DNA of 64,000 nucleotides from Streptomyces ochraceiscleroticus (GTDB lineage Bacteria; Actinomycetota; Actinomycetes; Streptomycetales; Streptomycetaceae): the NCBI RefSeq assembly GCF_000720485.1, contig NZ_JOAX01000035.1, forward strand, positions 10,071 to 74,070, in the 5' to 3' direction. A program made the translations under genes and the position numbers. Of the stretch, positions 18,428 to 28,285 are shown piece after piece. Positions within the stretch are counted from its first letter, which is position 1. Each line of letters begins with the position of its first letter. The notes under the pieces are model-generated. The model searched no databases. It saw only the letters and a program-made list of their open reading frames with translations, and had not been told where the DNA came from.

Positions 18428-18465
18428 AACGTCCCCTTCGCCGCTGAGGTGGCGAAGGGGACGTT
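18428..18465. promoter_or_regulatory. 15-bp hairpin covering the monooxygenase ribosome site
   Basis: Arms AACGTCCCCTTCGCC (18428-18442) and GGCGAAGGGGACGTT (18451-18465) pair perfectly around an 8-nt loop. On the minus strand the hairpin follows the permease gene and ends 3 nt before the monooxygenase ATG. The presumed ribosome site GAAGGGG is inside the stem. It may be a terminator for the permease transcript, a translation-blocking structure, or both. Confidence 0.65.
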
Positions 18466-18518
18466 AGCTGATGCTGTGTCAGTTGTGGAGGGGGCGGACG
18501 CGGCGGGCGCCCGGACGG

Positions 18519-19982
18519 TTAGCGCCCGGCCGGTACCGGCTCCGGCGCCGCGCCGCCTTCCGCGGCGACGTTCTCGCGCGGCGCGGGCAGCACCGCGAAG
18601 ACCACGGCAGCGACGGCGATCGTGACGGCCCAGCCCAGGCCGTGCGTGCCGAGCCAGGTGCCGGCCAGCGGGCCGGTGAACCAGTCGACCTTGGTCAGGC
18701 ACAGGCCGAGCGCCAGCGCGACCGTCCACGCGGTCATCGCCTGCCAGCAGAAGCCCGCCTTGTACCAGTACCGGCTGGCGCGGGAGGTGTCCATCAGCGC
18801 CTCGGCGTCGTACTTCACCGTGCGCTTGGCGCGGCGCACCATGTCGATCGCGTACACGCCGATCCAGGCCGAGAAGGAGACGCCGAGCAGTGTCAGGAAG
18901 GCGATGAACTGGCTGATGAAGCTGGTCGCGACCAGCATCATGAAGCCGCCGCCGACCAGGCTGATGAGCGCGTTGATGCTGACCGCGAGCGGCCGGGGCA
19001 GCTTGACGCCCATGGTCTGCGCGGTGAAGCCGGCCGAGTACATCGACAGGCTGTTGATCAGCAGCATGCCGACCACGGCGGTGAGCAGGTACGGGACGGC
19101 CAGCCAGGTCGGCAGGATGTCACCGAGGAAGGCGACCGGGTCGCTGGCCTTGGCCAGGTCCGGGGTCTTGGACGTCATGACCGCGCCCATGAGGACCATC
19201 GGGACCATGACCAGGCCCGCACCGGAGACGGTGGCGCCGACGATCTTCTTGCCCGAGGCCGAGCCGGGGAGGTAGCGGGTGAAGTCCGGGCCCGAGGGGA
19301 CCCAGCTCAGGCCGCCGGCCGCGATGGTGCCGACGCCCGCGATCATCATCGCCGTCGTGCCGGCCTTCTGCGCGAAGACCTCGTGCCAGTCCATCTTCGC
19401 GATCAGGTAGACCAGCACCAGCACGCTGAAGATGCCGAAGAGGTACGTCGACCACTTGTTGCAGACGTTGAGGACCTTGCGGCCCATACCGCTCACCAGG
19501 AACGTGACCGCGACGAAGACGAACAGCGTGACGATGGTGAGGACCTTGTTGGCCTCGACGCCGAGGAGCAGCTTGAGGATCGTCAGCAGGGCGAACGCGC
19601 CGGTCACGGCGTTGATCGTCTCCCAGCCGAAGCGGGCGACCCACAGGATCATGCCGGGGAAGTAATTGCCGCGGACGCCGAAGGTGGCGCGCGACAGCAT
19701 CAGGCCGGGCGCACCGCCCCACTTGCCGGAGACCGACAGCAGGCCGGTGAGGCCGAAGGAGACCGCCGCGGCGATCACCGCGACGACCAGCACCTGCCAG
19801 AAGTTGAGGCGGTTGAAGACCACGAGGGCGGCGCCCATGGTCAGCAGCAGCACGCTGATGTTGGCGGCGACGTAGGTCGAGAAGAGTTCGCGGACCCGTC
19901 CGTGGCGTTCGCTGTCGGGAACGGGTTCGATTCCGCGGGTCTCTACGGTTCCTTGGGTCTCGGGGGAGGCCGTGGTGTCCAT
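18519..19982 (-). CDS. NCS1-family nucleobase permease
   Basis: The 487-aa product is a nucleobase:cation symporter-1 protein with about 12 hydrophobic segments. It has an NCS1-type N-terminus (RVRELFSTYVAANISVLLLTMGA), the TM3 region GKWGGAPGLMLSRATFGVRGNYFPG, and the central GGLSWVPSGPDFTRYLP that is typical of the cytosine/purine/hydroxymethylpyrimidine branch. The ATG at 19982 starts MDTTASPETQGTVE; the longer frame upstream lacks homology-like sequence. The substrate (cytosine, purine or thiamine precursor) cannot be chosen from sequence. It stands between the ndh gene upstream and the monooxygenase downstream, all on the minus strand. Confidence 0.85.
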   Translation of the reverse strand: MDTTASPETQGTVETRGIEPVPDSERHGRVRELFSTYVAANISVLLLTMGAALVVFNRLNFWQVLVVAVIAAAVSFGLTGLLSVSGKWGGAPGLMLSRATFGVRGNYFPGMILWVARFGWETINAVTGAFALLTILKLLLGVEANKVLTIVTLFVFVAVTFLVSGMGRKVLNVCNKWSTYLFGIFSVLVLVYLIAKMDWHEVFAQKAGTTAMMIAGVGTIAAGGLSWVPSGPDFTRYLPGSASGKKIVGATVSGAGLVMVPMVLMGAVMTSKTPDLAKASDPVAFLGDILPTWLAVPYLLTAVVGMLLINSLSMYSAGFTAQTMGVKLPRPLAVSINALISLVGGGFMMLVATSFISQFIAFLTLLGVSFSAWIGVYAIDMVRRAKRTVKYDAEALMDTSRASRYWYKAGFCWQAMTAWTVALALGLCLTKVDWFTGPLAGTWLGTHGLGWAVTIAVAAVVFAVLPAPRENVAAEGGAAPEPVPAGR

Positions 19983-20151
19983 GGTGCAGGTGTCTCTCGT
20001 GCGCTGGGGCAAGGGCACCCCCACAGGGGGCAGTCGGCAGCGGCGGTGATGCCTGGCTGCGGGGCGCGGTGGCCGTCGAGGACTCTACGCGCGTTGCGCG
20101 GCCATTCCCATCGTACTTTGCACCAACTTCCTCCCGTAAGGCCCGTTGGAC

Positions 20152-20190
20152 CCTCCGACGAGTCACTCGCGTCACACTCTTCGTCGGAGG
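20152..20190 (-). terminator. terminator after the NADH dehydrogenase gene
   Basis: CCTCCGACGA (20152-20161) pairs with TCGTCGGAGG (20181-20190) around a 19-nt loop, 27 bp beyond the stop of the minus-strand ndh gene and upstream of the permease gene. Confidence 0.55.
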
Positions 20191-20216
20191 ATCCAGTGGT
20201 GAGCCGTAGGCGCTGG

Positions 20217-21440
20217 TCAGCCGGTGGGCTCCGGCATCGGCCGGCGCTGGCCGACCCGGAAGTAGGCCCGGCGCAGGATCTCCTCGGCGTCGTCCACCGG
20301 CGGGTAGATCCAGCTCTCATTGATGGCGCGTTTGCGCGCCTTCGCGTACGCCACCGGCACCTCGCGCAGCGCCCGGTCCCAGCCGCTGGTCAGCACCGCG
20401 CCCGCGCCGCCCAGGTCGAGACAGGTGGTGTACGGATCGGTGGCGAAGGGGGCCCGGTCCAGTCCCAGGAGGTCGGCCGCGGCGTTGTGTCCCGCGAATT
20501 TCCCCTGCGGTGTCGCGTGCTGGCAGGACTGCGTCACGGTGTGGCCGTCCTCGGCGGGCGCGGCCGCGGTGTCCCCGGCCGCGTACACCTCCGGGAGCCC
20601 GCGCACCCGCAGCCAGCCGTCCACCGCCAGTCGCCCCAGCCCGTCGCGCTCGGCGGGGAGCTGCGCGGTGAGCCCGCTGGCCCGCACCCCGGCCGTCCAC
20701 ACGGTGGTACGGGACGGGATCGCGCTGCCGTCGGAGAGGTGGACGGCCCGCTCGTCGACGCGCTCGATCGTGACGCCGAGCCGCCGCACCACGCCCAGCT
20801 CGTCCAGTGCCCGCTCGATCACCGGCCGGGCCGCCTCGCCGAGCCCGCGCCCGACGACCGTGTCCCGCTCGACCAGAACGACCTCGACCTCGTCCGCCAT
20901 CCCGCGCGGCGCGGCGACCGCCCGCAGCCGGCCGGCCAGCTCGGCCGCGGCCTCCACGCCCGTGAACCCGGCGCCGGCCACCACCACCGTGAACCGCCCG
21001 GGGCCCGCGGGCGCGTCCGGCAGCGCCTGAAGGTGCCTCTCCAGGGCGACGGCCGCGTCCCTCGTGTCGATGTCGTGCAGCAGATCGGCGCCCGGGAAGC
21101 GCGGGCGGACCAGCGCGCTGCCGGTGGCCAGCACCAGCCGCCGGTACGGGAGCTCGGAGGGCCCCTCGGGGCCGTCGGCGGTGACCACGCGGCGGGCGGT
21201 GTCGATGCCGGTCGCGGTCGCGGCGATGCGCGGGACGCCGATGGGGCCCAGCACCCGGTCGAGCGGGACCCGGTACGCGGCCGGGTCCGCCTCGTACAGC
21301 CGGGGGCGGATCGTGAGGTCGGGGTCCGGGGTGAGCAGCGCGACCGTGGGGGAGGCGTCGTGGGCGCGCAGCAGGCGGGCGGCGCCCGCGGCGGCCCACA
21401 TCCCGGCGAAGCCGCCGCCCACAATCAGGATGTCCGGCAT
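20217..21440 (-). CDS. type II NADH dehydrogenase-like flavoprotein
   Basis: A 407-aa NAD(P)/FAD-dependent oxidoreductase of the NDH-2 family, which oxidises NADH at the membrane surface and passes electrons to quinone without pumping protons. It has an N-terminal FAD-binding GGGFAG (PDILIVGGGFAGMWAAAGAA), a second dinucleotide-binding site FTVVVAGAGFTGVEAAAELAG near residue 155, and the FAD ribityl motif VYAAGDTAA. The start is the ATG at 21440, with AAGGAG upstream. The true acceptor is not certain; ferredoxin reductases share these folds. Divergent from ftsY, with a repeat-rich region between them. Confidence 0.8.
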   Translation of the reverse strand: MPDILIVGGGFAGMWAAAGAARLLRAHDASPTVALLTPDPDLTIRPRLYEADPAAYRVPLDRVLGPIGVPRIAATATGIDTARRVVTADGPEGPSELPYRRLVLATGSALVRPRFPGADLLHDIDTRDAAVALERHLQALPDAPAGPGRFTVVVAGAGFTGVEAAAELAGRLRAVAAPRGMADEVEVVLVERDTVVGRGLGEAARPVIERALDELGVVRRLGVTIERVDERAVHLSDGSAIPSRTTVWTAGVRASGLTAQLPAERDGLGRLAVDGWLRVRGLPEVYAAGDTAAAPAEDGHTVTQSCQHATPQGKFAGHNAAADLLGLDRAPFATDPYTTCLDLGGAGAVLTSGWDRALREVPVAYAKARKRAINESWIYPPVDDAEEILRRAYFRVGQRRPMPEPTG

Positions 21441-21564
21441 CCGGATTCTCCTTCCAGTGCCCCGCGGCTCGGTCCGCGGGGATTGAATCCGGATAGTACA
21501 CATCCAGATTCGATCCTGGACAGTGCGCATCCGGATTCAGTCCGGCGGTGTGCAATCCGGAATT
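21438..21564. repeat. clustered ATCCGGATT-type repeats between ndh and ftsY
   Basis: Five near-copies of one motif occur within 127 bp: CATCCGGATTC (21438-21448), GAATCCGGAT inverted (21485-21494), CATCCAGATTC (21501-21511), CATCCGGATTC (21528-21538) and CAATCCGGAATT (21553-21564). The second and third form a near-perfect inverted repeat with a 6-bp spacer. The third and fourth are each preceded by AGTrCrC and are 27 bp apart. The layout looks like a multi-site operator controlling ndh (and perhaps ftsY). The regulator is unknown. A GC hairpin (21460-21467 / 21474-21481) also lies in the ndh leader. Confidence 0.55.
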
Positions 21565-21612
21565 TGTGGCGTGCGGTTCCGCGGGCGGTGCGTGCCCGAT
21601 ACTGAGGGAGTT

Positions 21613-22842
21613 ATGGAAATCGTCATCCTTGCTGTAGTCATCGCTGTGGTCGCGCTCGGCGCGATCAGCGGGCTCGTCGTCAGCAGCCGCAAGAAGAAAA
21701 AGCTGCCGCCGCCCCCGCCGACCACCCCGTCCGTCACCGCGCCGCCTGCGGAACCGCAGGTCGGTGAGGACGCCGAGACCCCTCGCGACGAAGAACGTCG
21801 CACCATCGAAGAAGTGGGCCTGCCGGACTCCGGCGCCACGCTCGTCGAGGAAGCGCCGGTCGCCGAGCCGGAGGCGCCCACCGCGCCCCCGGTCGAGGTG
21901 CCGGAGCCGACCGCCGGCCGGCTCGTCAAGCTGCGCGCCCGGCTCTCCCGCTCGCAGAACTCCCTGGGCAAGGGCCTGCTCACGCTGCTCTCCCGCGAGC
22001 ACCTCGACGAGGACACCTGGGAGGAGATCGAGGACACGCTGCTCACCGCGGACGTCGGTGTGCAGCCCACGCAGGAGCTGGTCGAGCGGCTGCGCGAGCG
22101 CGTGAAGGTGCTCGGTACCCGCACCCCCGACGAGCTGCGCGGCCTGCTCCGCGAGGAGCTGCTCACCCTCATCGGCACCGAGGCCGACCGCTCCGTGCAC
22201 ACGGCGAACGGCCTGGGTCCGAACGGCGAGGAGATCCCCGGCGTCGTCATGGTCGTCGGTGTCAACGGCACCGGCAAGACCACCACGACCGGCAAGCTCG
22301 CCCGCGTCCTGGTCGCCGACGGCAAGTCCGTCGTCCTGGGCGCGGCCGACACCTTCCGTGCCGCCGCTGTCGACCAGCTGCAGACCTGGGGCGACCGGGT
22401 CGGCGCCCGCACCGTGCGCGGCCCCGAGGAGGGCGACCCCGCCTCGGTCGCCTTCGACTCGGTGAAGGAAGGTATCTCCGAGGGCGCGGACGTCGTACTG
22501 ATCGACACCGCCGGCCGGCTGCACACCAAGACCGGCCTGATGGACGAGCTGGGCAAGGTCAAGCGGGTCGTGGAGAAGCACGGCCCGGTCGGCGAGGTAC
22601 TGCTCGTCCTGGACGCCACCACCGGCCAGAACGGCCTGGTGCAGGCGCGGGTCTTCGCCGAGGTCGTGGACATCACCGGCGTCGTGCTGACCAAGCTGGA
22701 CGGCACGGCCAAGGGCGGCATCATCGTCGCCGTCCAGCGCGAGCTGGGTGTGCCGGTGAAGCTGGTGGGCCTGGGCGAGGGCCCGGACGACCTGGCGCCG
22801 TTCGAGCCCGAGGCGTTCGTCGACGCGCTGATCGGCGACTGA
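21613..22842 (+). CDS. ftsY: signal recognition particle receptor FtsY
   Basis: FtsY docks the SRP-ribosome complex at the membrane. The 409-aa product begins with a membrane-targeting hydrophobic segment (MEIVILAVVIAVVALGAISG). An acidic Pro/Glu-rich A domain follows (to about residue 110), then the NG GTPase. GTPase motifs are G1 GVNGTGKTTTTGKLA, DTFRAAAVDQLQ, DTAGRLHTK, TKLDGTAKGG and the closing GLGEGPDDLAPF. The ATG at 21613 has GAGGGAG 7 nt upstream. Its partner ffh is at 31245 in the same window. Confidence 0.95.
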   Translation: MEIVILAVVIAVVALGAISGLVVSSRKKKKLPPPPPTTPSVTAPPAEPQVGEDAETPRDEERRTIEEVGLPDSGATLVEEAPVAEPEAPTAPPVEVPEPTAGRLVKLRARLSRSQNSLGKGLLTLLSREHLDEDTWEEIEDTLLTADVGVQPTQELVERLRERVKVLGTRTPDELRGLLREELLTLIGTEADRSVHTANGLGPNGEEIPGVVMVVGVNGTGKTTTTGKLARVLVADGKSVVLGAADTFRAAAVDQLQTWGDRVGARTVRGPEEGDPASVAFDSVKEGISEGADVVLIDTAGRLHTKTGLMDELGKVKRVVEKHGPVGEVLLVLDATTGQNGLVQARVFAEVVDITGVVLTKLDGTAKGGIIVAVQRELGVPVKLVGLGEGPDDLAPFEPEAFVDALIGD

Positions 22843-22882
22843 CCGGAGCGTGGACGGGTTAGCAGCCCCACCGATACGGAGA

Positions 22883-22923
22883 CACCGAGCCCCGCCGCAC
22901 ACGGAGTGCGACGGGGCTCGGTG
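22883..22923 (+). terminator. strong terminator after ftsY
   Basis: CACCGAGCCCCG+GCAC (22883-22900) pairs with GTGC+CGGGGCTCGGTG (22906-22923), interrupted only by a 2x2 mismatch, around the loop ACGGA. It ends the ftsY transcript 40 bp after the stop. The remainder of 22843-23156 contains no gene; its right part holds RNA-like element copy A. Confidence 0.85.
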
Positions 22924-23099
22924 CTTGCGCCCGGCGGCCCGGCACGGGGATGACGCACCCACCGATCGGACGCGGGGCGATGGTTTTCGGGCGGCTGTGC
23001 GGCAGGGCGGGGAAGCCGGGCGGCTGAATCGGAACGGGGGCAGGGTGCGAATAGATGGATGCGGCGCGGCCGACACATCGTTTCCCCACACGGACCGCA

Positions 23100-23165
23100 A
23101 CCATCAATTGAGCAACCCCCACGGCGCCCAGCCACCTCCGCGAAAGCGGCGCCGGTTTAGGCGCA
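23100..23165 (+). ncRNA. two-hairpin conserved element, copy A
   Basis: This stretch aligns without gaps to 44568-44633 (copy B): 53 of 66 positions are identical by my count. It begins with the 13-mer ACCATCAATTGAG, followed after exactly 25 nt by two abutting hairpins. These are CCGC-GAAA-GCGG (23138-23149, GNRA loop) and CGCC-GGTTTA-GGCG (23150-23163). Copy B has CGGC/GCCG in the second stem, a compensatory change. It sits between the ftsY terminator and the 3' end of the convergent primase-like gene; the GGTTTA loop contains that gene's stop codon on the other strand. Confidence 0.5.
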
Positions 23166-23834
23166 CAGACGGTGACATACGTACGCCAGCGTGCCCAGCA
23201 GCAGTTTCGCCTCCGGGGGGTGCCCCACGCCGTCCAGCGTCGGCGGTCGCAGCCAGCGCATCGGGCCCAGCCCCGCGAGGTCGCACGGCGGCGCGACGAT
23301 GTGGTCGCCCGGGCCCAGTGGCCGCAGGTCCAGCGAGGCGTCGTCCCAGCCCATGCGGTACAGCAGCGTCGGCATCCCGGCGGCGGCGCCCGGCGCGACG
23401 AAGAACAGCGCGCGTCCGGTCGGGGTGGCGGCGACCGGCCCCAGGGGCAGCCCCATCCGTTCGAGGCGTACCAGGGCCGTGCGCCCCGCGGCGGCGGGTA
23501 CGTCCAGGATGTCGAAGCTGCGGCCGACCGGGAGCAGTACCGAGGCGCCCGGCGTCTCCGCCCAGGCCGCCGCGGCCTTCTCCAGGGTCGCGCCGGCGGG
23601 CAGCACGTCGGCGAAGGGCAGTGGGTGGGCGCCCGGGCTGGCGCAGCGCGCCGCTCCGCACGAGCAGGCGGCCCGGCCGTCGCCGCCCCGCGCCGCGCGG
23701 GCGCCGGGCACGACGTCCCAGCCCCACAGCCCGGTGTACTCCGCCACCGCCGTGGTCTCGGCGGAGCGGACCCGCCGCCGCGCGCCATGGCGAATGTCGC
23801 GAAACTCCCGGATGCCGCCGATCGTGAAGCCCAT
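23157..23834 (-). CDS. primase-polymerase (AEP)-like protein, active site degenerate
   Basis: A 225-aa protein resembling the N-terminal domain of bifunctional DNA primase/polymerases. Family-like features are GLWGWDVVPGARAA, a cysteine pair CSCGAARC, GAHPLPFADVLPAGATLEKA, AAAWAETPGASVLLPVGR and FDILDVPAAAGRTALVRLE. The metal-binding DxD normally found at the last motif reads DVP here, so polymerase activity is doubtful. It starts at ATG 23834 with GGAGG upstream. It lies between ftsY and nsdA, a position I associate with this family in other Streptomyces. Function is unknown. Confidence 0.65.
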   Translation of the reverse strand: MGFTIGGIREFRDIRHGARRRVRSAETTAVAEYTGLWGWDVVPGARAARGGDGRAACSCGAARCASPGAHPLPFADVLPAGATLEKAAAAWAETPGASVLLPVGRSFDILDVPAAAGRTALVRLERMGLPLGPVAATPTGRALFFVAPGAAAGMPTLLYRMGWDDASLDLRPLGPGDHIVAPPCDLAGLGPMRWLRPPTLDGVGHPPEAKLLLGTLAYVCHRLCA

Positions 23835-24256
23835 GCCCCCTCCAACGGGTCCTACAGGTCTGTGGTTACGTGCCGGAGTGTTGCCGTGACGCTCCGTCGC
23901 CAGTCGTGGTCGTCGACGGTGTGACGTAGTGCTGTGGGTTGTGCGGCGTGACACGCGCGCCCTTGAGTGCTCCTCTCCGCCCAACCCTTCTCGACCTGTG
24001 TCAAGTCAATCGCGCTGAGCCGCGGAGGAGTTCATTCGAAGGGGTGGCGAATGGTGGCGTTTCCTGGATCGGCCTCGCGGGAGGCGTGATCGTAGGATTA
24101 CTTTCGGTGCACGAACCGGGAGGGGTATCCGCCACATGGGTATGCCAAAGGCAAGCAGAGTGACCGCTTGGCGGCTTTCCGGCGGCCGGAATCCGTGGTC
24201 GGCTGGGGTCACTCCAGGACAGGCGTCGCGAAAGAGCGGCATCCTGTCGGAGGTTC
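23835..24256. other. divergent promoter region, primase-like gene / nsdA
   Basis: No gene is supported. The region carries the divergent promoters. It contains the small palindrome GCGTG-A-CACGC (23946-23956) and an AT-richer stretch near 24085-24110 (gatcgtaggattactttc) that could hold an nsdA promoter. A GGAGG at 24247-24251 is very close to the GTG at 24257. Confidence 0.4.
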
Positions 24257-25765
24257 GTGACAGGACGACAGATCCGGATGGGGGCGTTCGAGTTGGGCGG
24301 CAACGGCGGCACGTGCGCTGACAAGCGCCCGAACGAGCAGTTGGGTTCGTGGTTCGTGCGCAGCGGTTGGTCCAAGGGCGAGCTCGCCCGCCAGGTCAAC
24401 CGCCGCGCCCGGCAGCTTGGCGCACACCACATCAGTACCGACACCTCGCGGGTCCGCCGCTGGCTGGACGGCGAGCAGCCCCGGGAGCCGATCCCCCGCA
24501 TCCTGTCGGAGCTGTTCTCCGAGCGCTTCGGCTGCGTCGTCTCCATCGAGGACCTCGGCCTGCGCACCGCGCACCAGTCCCCGTCGGTCTCCGGCGTGGA
24601 CCTCCCCTGGGCCGGGCCCCAGACAGTCTCCCTCATCAGCGAGTTCTCGCGCAGTGACCTCATGCTGGCGCGGCGCGGCTTCCTCGGGACCTCGCTGGCG
24701 CTGTCCGCCGGGCCCGCCCTCATCGAGCCGATGCAGCGCTGGCTGGTGCCCACGCCCGCCGGGGCCGGGGACGAGGCCGGGCCCGAGACGGGGCGCCGCC
24801 GCGGCGGCCGGCTCTCGCAGCCCGAGCTGGAGCTGCTGGAGTCCACGACCATGATGTTCCGGCAGTGGGACGCCCAGTGCGGCGGCGGACTGCGCCGCAA
24901 GGCCGTCGTCGGGCAGCTCCACGAAGTCACCGACCTGCTCCAGGAGTCGCACCCCGAAGCGGTCTCCAAGCGGCTCTTCAAGGTCGCCGCCGAGCTCGCC
25001 GAGCTGGCGGGCTGGATGAGTTACGACATCGGTCTGCAGCCCACGGCGCAGAAGTACTTCGTCCTCGCGCTGCACGCGTCCAAGGAGGCCGGCGACAAGC
25101 CGCTCGGCTCGTACATCCTCTCCAGCATGAGCCGCCAGATGATCCACCTCGGGCGCCCCGACGACGCCCTGGAGCTGATCCATCTCGCCCAGTACGGCAG
25201 CCGCGAAATGGCCACGCCGCGCACGCAGGCCATGCTGTATGCGATGGAGGCCCGCGCGTACGCCGGCATGGGCCAGCCCAGCAAGGTCAAGCGGGCCGTC
25301 CGGATGGCGGAGGACACCTTCGCCGACGTGGAGCCCGGCGCGCGGCTCGAGCCGGACTGGATCCGCTTCTTCTCCGAGGCCGAGCTGAACGCCGAGAACG
25401 CCCACTCGTACCGCGACCTCGCCTACGTAGCGGGCCGCAGCCCCACGTACGCCTCGCTGGCGCACCCGGTCATGGAGCGCGCCGTCGAGCTGTTCGGCAA
25501 GGACCCCGAGCACCAGCGCTCCTACGCCCTCAACCTCATCGGCATGGCCACGGTCCACCTGCTCCAGCGCGAGCCCGAGCAGTGCGCGGACCTGGCCCAC
25601 CAGGCCATACCGTTCGCGAAGCAGGTGCGCTCGGAGCGGGTCAACACCCGGCTGCGCAAGACCGTGGACACCGCGGCCCGGTCCTTCTCCGAGGTCGCCG
25701 AGGTGATCCAGTTGACCGAGGAGCTGCAGCACCACCTGCCGGAGACGGCCGCGGAGGCGGTCTAG
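24257..25765 (+). CDS. nsdA: NsdA-type negative regulator of differentiation
   Basis: NsdA represses sporulation and antibiotic production in Streptomyces coelicolor. The 502-aa product has an N-terminal helix-turn-helix-like region (SKGELARQVNRRARQLGA and a nearby SRVRRWLDG). A short hydrophobic segment (GFLGTSLALSAGPAL) lies near residue 150. The C-terminal half is all-helical and TPR-like (PTAQKYFVLALHASKEAGD, DDALELIHLAQYGSREMA, TQAMLYAMEARAYAGMGQ). The start is uncertain: GTG 24257 sits only 5 nt after GGAGG, and an ATG at 24278 is in frame. The ftsY - primase-like - nsdA - amtB order fits the known locus. Confidence 0.85.
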   Translation: MTGRQIRMGAFELGGNGGTCADKRPNEQLGSWFVRSGWSKGELARQVNRRARQLGAHHISTDTSRVRRWLDGEQPREPIPRILSELFSERFGCVVSIEDLGLRTAHQSPSVSGVDLPWAGPQTVSLISEFSRSDLMLARRGFLGTSLALSAGPALIEPMQRWLVPTPAGAGDEAGPETGRRRGGRLSQPELELLESTTMMFRQWDAQCGGGLRRKAVVGQLHEVTDLLQESHPEAVSKRLFKVAAELAELAGWMSYDIGLQPTAQKYFVLALHASKEAGDKPLGSYILSSMSRQMIHLGRPDDALELIHLAQYGSREMATPRTQAMLYAMEARAYAGMGQPSKVKRAVRMAEDTFADVEPGARLEPDWIRFFSEAELNAENAHSYRDLAYVAGRSPTYASLAHPVMERAVELFGKDPEHQRSYALNLIGMATVHLLQREPEQCADLAHQAIPFAKQVRSERVNTRLRKTVDTAARSFSEVAEVIQLTEELQHHLPETAAEAV

Positions 25766-25799
25766 CAGGCGGCCGGTCAGCGCACCGGCCCCGAAAACC

Positions 25800-25875
25800 C
25801 CGGCCGCGATCACACCCCGTACAGCCCGACTCGGCTCCCCCATCGCCAGGTCTGAGGGCAAGTGATCGCGGCCGG
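25800..25875. terminator. 14-bp inverted repeat after nsdA
   Basis: CCGGCCGCGATCAC (25800-25813) pairs perfectly with GTGATCGCGGCCGG (25862-25875) over a 48-nt loop, with a partly matching AAAACCC / GGGGTTT extension. It probably ends nsdA transcription ahead of the nitrogen operon. Confidence 0.5.
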
Positions 25876-25914
25876 TCCGGGGTTTCCGTGGCCCCCACAG
25901 GCGTTCATCCGCGC

Positions 25915-25950
25915 GTAACACCGCCGTCGCCTTCGTCACTACCGCGAAAC
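25915..25950 (+). promoter_or_regulatory. GlnR-type box upstream of amtB
   Basis: GTCAC-TACCGC-GAAAC (25935-25950) matches the Streptomyces GlnR consensus gTnAC-n6-GaAAC exactly. A further GTAAC-n6-GTCGC half lies at 25915-25930, as expected for the doubled amtB box. It stands about 100 bp before the amtB start and implies nitrogen-limitation control of amtB-glnK-glnD. Confidence 0.65.
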
Positions 25951-26053
25951 ACCGGGGCGCTTCGCCGGAAACGGCGCTGAGTCAACCTCGTGGCGAAAGC
26001 CGGCCCATCAGCACCACACCCGCACGGGCCGCATCGACGACGAGGAGACGCCG

Positions 26054-27822
<1,769 letters not shown>

Positions 27823-27902
27823 GCGCGAGCCACGTGAGGCGCGCGCCGGCCGGTGCGGCCTCGGCCGGGTGCTGAACGGCCGGTTCGCTTCCTGGAGGCG
27901 GT

Positions 27903-27931
27903 GCCCCCCTCGCCGGTTGGGCGAGGGGGGC
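27903..27931. terminator. hairpin terminator after glnK
   Basis: GCCCCCCTCGCC (27903-27914) pairs perfectly with GGCGAGGGGGGC (27920-27931) around GGTTG. It lies 80 bp after glnK, so glnD expression may depend on read-through or its own promoter. Confidence 0.8.
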
Positions 27932-28285
27932 GGGGCGTTCGGTGGGGCGGGTCGGCCCCTCGGGTGCGGTCCGTCCGGGACGTCTCCCTCCGGGGGTGAT
28001 CCGTCGAGGGCGTCCCGGCGGGCCGGCTCCGGCGGTGCCGGGGCCCCTGGGGCCGTGCCGGTCCACTCGGCCCCGCCCGGCGGTACTCCCGGCTCGTCCG
28101 GCGTTCGAGGACACCTTTGCGGGGTCCGGGGCTGCTGCCCCGGTTTCGGGAAGGGGTGGGTCCGGGGCACCCCACCCCACGGCACCGGAGCCCACCGGCC
28201 ACCACCGGCGCCGGCCGGACAACGCATCACACGCCGCAACCCCCGGCAGCCGATGCCACACCAGAACGAACAAGGAGCGCGCGAG
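27932..28285. other. intergenic region glnK-glnD with Streptomyces-type repeat
   Basis: No gene is supported. The stretch around 28090-28172 (CTCGTCCGGCGTTCGAGGAC, then CGGGGTCCGGGGCTG, GCCCCGG and a second GGGTCCGGGGC) resembles the dispersed intergenic repeats common in Streptomyces genomes. A ribosome site AAGGAG (28272-28277) precedes glnD. Confidence 0.45.

Noticed and set aside
20317-23100. 927-codon minus-strand frame over ndh and ftsY
   Set aside because: It crosses two real genes on opposite strands and an intergenic region; no motif of its own.
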